A stretch of 64,000 nucleotides of DNA from Antilocapra americana (taxonomy: Eukaryota; Chordata; Mammalia; Artiodactyla; Antilocapridae). Positions 58,036 through 64,000 of the stretch are shown in pieces. Position 1 is the stretch's first letter. Every line of letters starts with the position of its first letter. Made by a program: the position numbers and the translations under genes. The stretch spans positions 12,804,687-12,868,686 of the forward strand of contig ML664175.1 in NCBI GenBank assembly GCA_007570785.1, given 5' to 3'. Below the pieces are notes generated by a model. That model did no database searches and was not told the DNA's origin. It worked only from the letters and a program-made list of their open reading frames with translations.

Positions 58036-58600
58036 CACCCAAGATGTCCATCAGCAGACAAATGGATAAGAAAGCTGTGGTACATATACACAATGGAATA
58101 TTACTCAGCCATTAAAAAGAATGCATTTGAACCAGTTCTAATGAGGTGGATGAAACTGGAACCTATTATACAGAACAAAGTAAGTCAGAAAGAAAAACAC
58201 TAATATAGTATATTAACATATATATATGGAATTTAGAAAGATGGTAATGATGACCCTATATGCGAGACAGCAAAAGAGACACAGATATAAAGAACAGACT
58301 TTTGGACTCTGTGGGAGAAGGCGAGGGTGGGATGATTTGAGAAAATAGCATTGAAACATGTGTATTATCATATGTGAAACAGATCTCCAGTCCAGATTCA
58401 ATGCATGAGACAGGGTGCTCTGGGCTGGTGCACTGGGATGACCCAGAGGGATGGGATGGGGAGAGAGGTGGGAGGGAGGGTCAGGATGGGGAACACATGT
58501 ACACCCATGGCTGATTCATGTCAATGTAGGGCAAAACCCACAATATTGTAAAGTTATTAGCCTCCAATTAAAATTAATTAATTAATTTTAAAAAAGAAAA
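58036..58600 (+). mobile_element. L1 3' end
   Basis: Sense fragment of the same ruminant L1 family as the full-length copy: it ends ORF2 with [20 protein letters not shown] and MKLEPIIQNKVSQKEK, then a 3' UTR with a G-rich tract (gggatggggagagaggtggg) and cattgtaaag-like end. 5'-truncated. Confidence 0.95.
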
Positions 58601-58671
58601 CAAGAAGGTGAATAGTTTAATAAAACAAAGACCTCCTCTACTTGAATTAAGAAAATAAGACTTTCTTAATT

Positions 58672-58886
58672 TCCAAGGTGGTGCTAGTGGTAAAGAATCC
58701 ATGTGCCAATGCACGAGATGTAAAATAAGCAAGTTTGATCCCTGGGTTGGAAAGATCCCCTGGAGAAGGAAATGGCACTCAGTATTCTTGCCTGGAAAAT
58801 CCCATGGAGAGAGGAGCCTGGCCAGCTATAGTCCCAGGGGTCACAGAGTCAGAAAGGACTGAAGCAACTCAGCACTGCACTGCAAC
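58672..58886 (+). repeat. BOV-A2-type SINE
   Basis: ccaaggtggtgctagtgg, ggaaagatcccctggagaag, gaaaatcccatggagagagg. Slightly rearranged in its first third (a small insertion near 58,721). Confidence 0.88.
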
Positions 58887-58897
58887 CTCTAAGACAT

Positions 58898-59108
58898 GGG
58901 CAGCCCCAGTGGCTCAGCAGTAAAGAATCCTCCTGCCAATGCAGGAGATGCAGTTTTGAACCCTGGGTCAAGAAGATCCCCTAAAGAAGGAAATGGCAAC
59001 CCACTCCAGTATTCTTGCCTGGAAAATCCCATGGACAGAGGAGCCTAGCGGGCTCTAGTCCATAGGATCACAAAGAGTCAGACACGACTTAACAACAGGG
59101 CACACAAT
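58898..59108 (+). repeat. BOV-A2-type SINE
   Basis: gcagccccagtggctcagc to gagtcagacacgacttaac. Flanked by ctctaagacat at 58,887-58,897 and 59,109-59,119, its target-site duplication. Same orientation as, and immediately after, the previous SINE. Confidence 0.93.
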
Positions 59109-59119
59109 CTCTAAGACAT

Positions 59120-59694
59120 ACTGTTTGAGAAATCCAGTCTGATAAATGAAACAATAGGTCAGGGAGATTAGGCAAGTCCCATCCCTGTTCGACAGCAGCT
59201 CTCCCAAGAGCTGAAGTCACCAACAAAGGGCTGGTTTCTTTAAGTGTATCTGCCACAACATAAGCTTGCAGTCACTTTGAGGCTGACATTCTGTGAGTAC
59301 TTTTCTTTCTCCCACTTCATACTTTCTGAGAGTTCCTAATGAAAAATAGCCCCGCAAGGCTCCTATAAGGACCTGACTCAGATCTACGAGTCTTGCTGAT
59401 TCTTGTTCCAGGGATAAGAAGATCCAATTCTTTGAAAAAGTCTTCTCATTTCTCTAATGAGTAGCACTGTGTCTTGTTTTCATAGGGCTTCTTATATCAT
59501 TTTCAAGAAAAATCTCTCACAGACAGTATCATATTCTGTTTCTCATGGGTTCTAATACTGGAACAACCCCCTCATCAACCTTTGGGAAACTTTTCTAGTT
59601 TAGAAACTAAACATTTCTAGTTTAGAAACTTTAGAGGACTCACTATATTTCTTTGAATGTTTGAAGGCAGATTTCTAGATTTAAAAAACTTAGT
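59120..59694. other. Intergenic, no recognised feature
   Basis: Nothing recognised. Confidence 0.5.
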
Positions 59695-59696
59695 AG

Positions 59697-59893
59697 GGTA
59701 CTTCCTGGTGGTCCAGGGGTTAACACTCTGCTTTCCAATGAGGCGGTGCAGGTTCGATTCCTGGTTTGGAGGCTAAGATCCCACACACCTCAGGGCCAAA
59801 AAACCAAAGCATAACACAGAAGCAGTATTGTAACTGATTCAATAAAGACTTTAAAAATGGTCCACATCAAAAAAAATCTTAAAAAAAATAAAG
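59697..59893 (+). repeat. CHR-type SINE with long A/T-rich tail
   Basis: gggtacttcctggtggtcc, gcaggttcgattcctgg, gctaagatcccacacacc, then the tail aaataaagacttt-type text and A-runs to about 59,893. Confidence 0.88.
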
Positions 59894-61382
59894 ACTTAAG
59901 GGGATGGTGACAAACTCATTTTAATCTGAGTACCTGTAATGCTGGATTGAGGTTCTGAACTTTATCTGGACTCTGTGGAAAAGAGGACTGTGTCTGATTG
60001 GGAGAGGGCATCAATAATTCAACAGAACAGCCAGTGGCTCTTCATCTCTTTATCTGATTCCTGTGTTATTTTGACCACTGCAGGGTAGAGCTATGGTGTA
60101 TGTTTGGTTCCCTGGAGAGTTCCTTCAACCAAACTCCATTTTTCAAGTATAATCTTAAGGAATCTTTCTGATTTGTTCCTGAAGTCTCTTTTTCTGCAGG
60201 TGGACCTCATGCACTGGGAGAATGGGGAAGTACTTGGGATATCAACTTTCATGTGATCTATACCAGAGCTTAACAGAGGAAAAATGTCCCATCACTGTCA
60301 ATGGAATGAATATTCTATCAAAATGGCTCTCTCATTCTCCAGGATTGAGATTAACTTTACCTGCTGAATGGGGTAAAATTTATTTCGGTGGCCTATGACC
60401 ACCATATATCAGCATCCGACCCCTATCTATAAAAAACAATAAGCATGATCTTAAGGCACTCTTAGGGGCTGTCTAAGAGATGTATATTTGCTGACATACA
60501 ACCTGACTGAAGCCAAACACCATTACCCCTGTGAGTGATTGGAGGGCGGCCATAAGTGAACAGTTTTATTTCCCTCTAGCAGCTGAGCTCCCTGACCAGG
60601 CGAGCTGAGCTGACACGGCATTTCAAGTCCTGTTACCAGCTCAATGGTTCTCTTATAAAAAAAAAAAGAAAAAAAAGCAAGCAAGAAAAAAAAAAGCACC
60701 TCTTCATTTAGCCTCTCCATCTTGATCATTGCTGATGGGCTATCAATAATTTCAAGTTGGTTGAGCAGTTGGCTGAAGGTTAAATAAATCCTGCCGGCTG
60801 TTTGCATGATTGTGCCTGAGCAGAAGGCTTCCAATTTGAAGCAGTTTTCTTGCAAGTGCTCCATGGAAATGTTTCTAGGGTCAAAAAAGTTAAGAAATTC
60901 TGTAACAAAGACCCCAATGCACTTGAAACGAAAACCCAGTCAGGAGCCACAAGCATGCAGATACGAACAAAAATAGGTTTTTCTCTATTTCAGATTTTTT
61001 TCAGAGTAATTTAGAATCCAAAGAATGCATGCAATTAATTATTAGCAGGAAAAATTCTCAAGACTCTAAAGTGCTCTTTTGGATATTGGTATTTGTTTTT
61101 TTAAAAAGGGAGTCAGATTATATTTTCAGAAGCTTGGCCAATAGCAATAAGCAGAAGAAAGTACACCATGTAGTCATACTATATAAGGCTTTCAGTTGCT
61201 GCACAATAAACTTTTAAAATACTTTATTCACATTCAAGACATGATTTTTTAAAGCAAAATTTGGTCCTGTTTCTCCCGTCGGCCCCATATTACAAAAATA
61301 TCATACATTAATTATGGAACATGACAAAGTACACTTAAGCAAGAGAAAATAAAAATCACCATTGAAGCTAACTCTCAATTTA
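59894..61382. other. Intergenic, no recognised feature
   Basis: No gene or named repeat. An A-rich run lies at about 60,657-60,696. Confidence 0.5.
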
Positions 61383-61553
61383 TTTTAAAAAATATTTTTA
61401 TGTTTTTTTATTTTGGCTGCACCAGGTCTTAATTGTGGAATGTGGGATCTGTAATGGCAGCATATGGGATCTAGCTCCTGACCAGGGATCAAACCTGGGC
61501 CCTGTGCATTGGGAGCTCCAAGTCTCAGCTACTAGATCACCAGGGAAGTCCCT
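61383..61553 (-). repeat. CHR-type SINE
   Basis: Reverse SINE: tttttattttggctgcacc, cctgaccagggatcaaacc, and closing atcaccagggaagtccct. Confidence 0.9.
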
Positions 61554-62143
61554 CAATATTTTATATCTTTCTAGCTTTTTCCATATATACTTATAACTCT
61601 TCTACTAAAATGTGATTTTACTGACTATAAAATATTGTAGCTATTTTACATATATGGTTAAAAAAAGCAAATAGATGTTGTTAAGGATACGTTTTTAGCT
61701 TCTGGAAATTATTTCAACTGTTTATTTGGTGAGAATTGGTGCTGTCAGAACTCAAGAAGTTCTCAACTTCTGGGGTCTTGTCTATAATACCACATTTCTT
61801 GATCTGCTATTTTCTAATTACTGAGAGTAAAGGTGCATTTTGTTTACCTAAGCCATAACTATTAATATTTGATTTTAAATAAGCTGATGCAAATTTCCAA
61901 AGGGTTTTTAAAGTTACAATATTTGGGGTATTGCTTTACAAACAATAAAACCCCTTAACTTCCTTTCAAGTGTTTTAGGAAGGACTTTTATGGATGTTTC
62001 ATGTGACTCTTGCTCCCATGAGATCTCCAGGATGATGGATCCCTGTTTTATACTTCAGGGGGCTTTGCACTACCCCTTCTGATTGCCATGTGTGAGGCTT
62101 TTCAGTATAAGTGTGAGCTACACTATTTCAAGTTCTCTGGAAA
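61554..62143. other. Intergenic, no recognised feature
   Basis: AT-rich, nothing recognised. Confidence 0.5.
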
Positions 62144-62945
62144 TTTTGGCATGGTAGAAATATCAGTAACTTCAGATATGAAGATGACACCACCCTTTTG
62201 GCAGAAAGTGAAGAGGAACTAAAGAGCCTCTTGATGAGGGTGTAAGAGGAGAGTGAAAGCTGACTTAAAACTCAGCATTCAAAAAACTAAGATCATGGCA
62301 TCCACTCCCTTCACTTCATGGCAAATAGATGGGGAAATAATGGAAACAGTGACAGACTTTTCTTTCCTGGGCTCCAAAATAACTGTGGATGGTGACTGCA
62401 GCCATGAAATTAAAAGATGCTTGCTCCTTGACAAATCTAGACAGCATATTAAAAAGCAGACACATTACTTTGCTGACAAAAGTCCCTACAGTTAAAGCTA
62501 TGGTTTTCCAGTGGTCATGTGTGTATGTGAGAGTTGGACCATAAAGATGGCTAAGCCCTGAAGAATTGATGCTTTCGAACTACGGTGTTGGAAAAGACTC
62601 TTGAGAGTCCCTTGGACTGCAAGGAGATCAAATCAGTCAATTCCTAAGGAAATCAATCCTGAATATTCATTGAAAGGACTGATGCTGAAACTCCATACTG
62701 TAGCCACCTGATGCGAACAGCTGATTCACTGGAAAAGACCCTGACCCTGGGAAATATTGAGGGCAGGAGGAGAAGAGGGCAACAGAGGATGAGATGGTTG
62801 GATGGCATCACCAACTCAAAGAACATGAGTTTGAGCAAACTCTAGGAGATGGTGAAGGACAGGGAAGCCTGGCATGCTGCAGTCCATGGGGTCTCAAAGA
62901 GTCGGACACAACTGAGTGACTGAACAACAACAACAACAACAAAAA
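62144..62945 (+). mobile_element. BovB LINE 3' end
   Basis: Sense BovB with broken codons such as LSIQKTKIMASTPFTSWQID and GSKITVDGDCSHEIKR, then the 3' end, closing gagtgactgaacaacaac and an AAC repeat tail to about 62,945. Confidence 0.95.
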
Positions 62946-63514
62946 CCAGTACTCAACAACTGTGATAAAACTTGGCCGTTCCACACTTTCCCTAGTGTGG
63001 AACACTTGGCACTTGTGATTACCTTACATTTGTAGTCATTGCCATGGTGAATGATGAAGGTTAAGTTGTTGAGGGTATTATCTTGGTTCCTATGGCTTTG
63101 CTCTAACTTGTGATTAACTTACGATGTTTTGCTGATTGACAAGGGAAGATAATAATTACGTGGAAATGGACACAAATTTCAGTGGTTTAGAGTGCTGCTA
63201 CTCCAGGTGTGCTCTGCTCACCGACTGTATTGGCATCATTTAAGAGCTTATGATAAATGCAACAGTCTCAGACCTACTGATTCAGAATCTTCACTTTAAC
63301 AAGAGCCCCCAGTTATTTACATATACATTAAAACTCGAGACGTCTGTCTAGAAGAATGGATTTCACAAGTAGAGTCAAAATGCTGAAACTCAGTCATTTG
63401 TCACTGAACATTTAAGTGATGTAATCTGACACAAAGACATTGAGACGATTTTGACTTCTTTTAAAACAATCATCTCAAAGTATGGTACTGGCTTTTGAAC
63501 TGCAAAAAATAGCT
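62946..63514. other. Intergenic, no recognised feature
   Basis: Nothing recognised. Confidence 0.5.
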
Positions 63515-63745
63515 GCCGGATGAATGGATAAAGAAGATGTGTATGTGTATACAATGGAGTATTAGTCAATCGTAAAAAAGAATGAAATGCTGCCATTTGC
63601 AGCAACACAGAAGGATCTAGAGATTATCATACTAAGTGAAGTAAATCAAAAAGAGAAAGACAAATAGTGCAATATCACTTATATGTGGAATCTAAAATAT
63701 GACACAAGTGAACTTATTTACAAACCAGAAACAGATACATAGATG
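63515..63745 (+). mobile_element. L1 3'-end fragment
   Basis: Sense old L1: gatgaatggataaagaagat, gtatacaatggagtattag, gctgccatttgcagcaac, acttatatgtggaatctaa. It is followed by a MIR-like stretch at about 63,745-63,840 (gcagagctgggactgcagtc). Confidence 0.85.
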
Positions 63746-64000
63746 AGAAAACTGAGACTTGGCAGGGTTGAGTAATTTGTTCAAAATTATTCACAGAGTA
63801 GGTAGCAGAGCTGGGACTGCAGTCCAGGGTAACTAGCTTCAAAGTACCTTCTCTTAATCACTCTGAATATAAAAACACAACACTTTCACATTTTATGTTA
63901 TTTTGAAATATACTAATTTGAAATCATGTAGTGTAAAATATCAGTTGACTCTCTCATGTACAAAATTTTAAACAACGCACATAATCTCAAAAAGAAAAAC
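63746..64000. other. Possible MIR remnant and AT-rich end of window
   Basis: gaaaactgagacttggcag and gtagcagagctgggactg resemble reversed MIR; the last ~150 bases are unclassified. Confidence 0.5.

Noticed and set aside
1..64000. CRISPR arrays, operons, phage or bacterial systems
   Set aside because: No regularly spaced repeats and no prokaryotic gene density; all repeated text belongs to ruminant SINEs, LINEs or microsatellites.

Overview
The window is nuclear DNA from a ruminant, most likely a bovid. Evidence: many BovB (RTE-type) LINE copies, Bov-tA/BOV-A2 SINEs, tRNA-Glu-derived CHR-type SINEs and a ruminant L1, plus vertebrate exon/intron structure and a CpG island. It is not bacterial, so there are no operons, ribosome binding sites or CRISPR arrays.

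One host protein-coding gene is recognisable: BNIP2, on the minus strand, from a CpG-island first exon (about 17.9-18.27 kb) down to at least 2.6 kb. I placed eight coding exons to the base by matching splice sites and reading phase. They encode residues 1 to 298 of the expected 314-residue protein; the last short coding exon was not found. The CpG-island exon is open and splices in phase to exon 2, so an N-terminally extended isoform is possible. The introns hold Bov-tA SINEs, old L1 pieces and one BovB.

From about 18.3 kb to 64 kb no host gene is recognisable. The stretch is intergenic, upstream of BNIP2, and built from layered transposable elements. The main pieces are: BovB copies (18.4, 24.9, 34.0, 35.2/42.7, 51.4, 62.1 kb); a complete ruminant L1 on the minus strand (35,963-42,692) with an intact 1270-codon ORF2, an ORF1 broken by a single stop, a 17-bp target-site duplication and a 100-N assembly gap in its 5' UTR; a solitary LTR at 44.8-45.3 kb; two weaker LTR-like stretches near 47 and 49 kb; a small mariner-type inverted-repeat element at 49.1 kb; and many SINEs, several nested in one another.

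The most unusual feature is a nuclear copy of mitochondrial DNA (NUMT) at about 54.4-57.75 kb. It runs in mitochondrial gene order: control-region end, tRNA-Phe, 12S rRNA, tRNA-Val, 16S rRNA, tRNA-Leu(UUR), start of ND1. It has been split by three later retroelement insertions and has lost part of 16S.

I found no evidence of a new biological system. The items worth follow-up are the NUMT, the near-intact L1, and the two unresolved ends of BNIP2.
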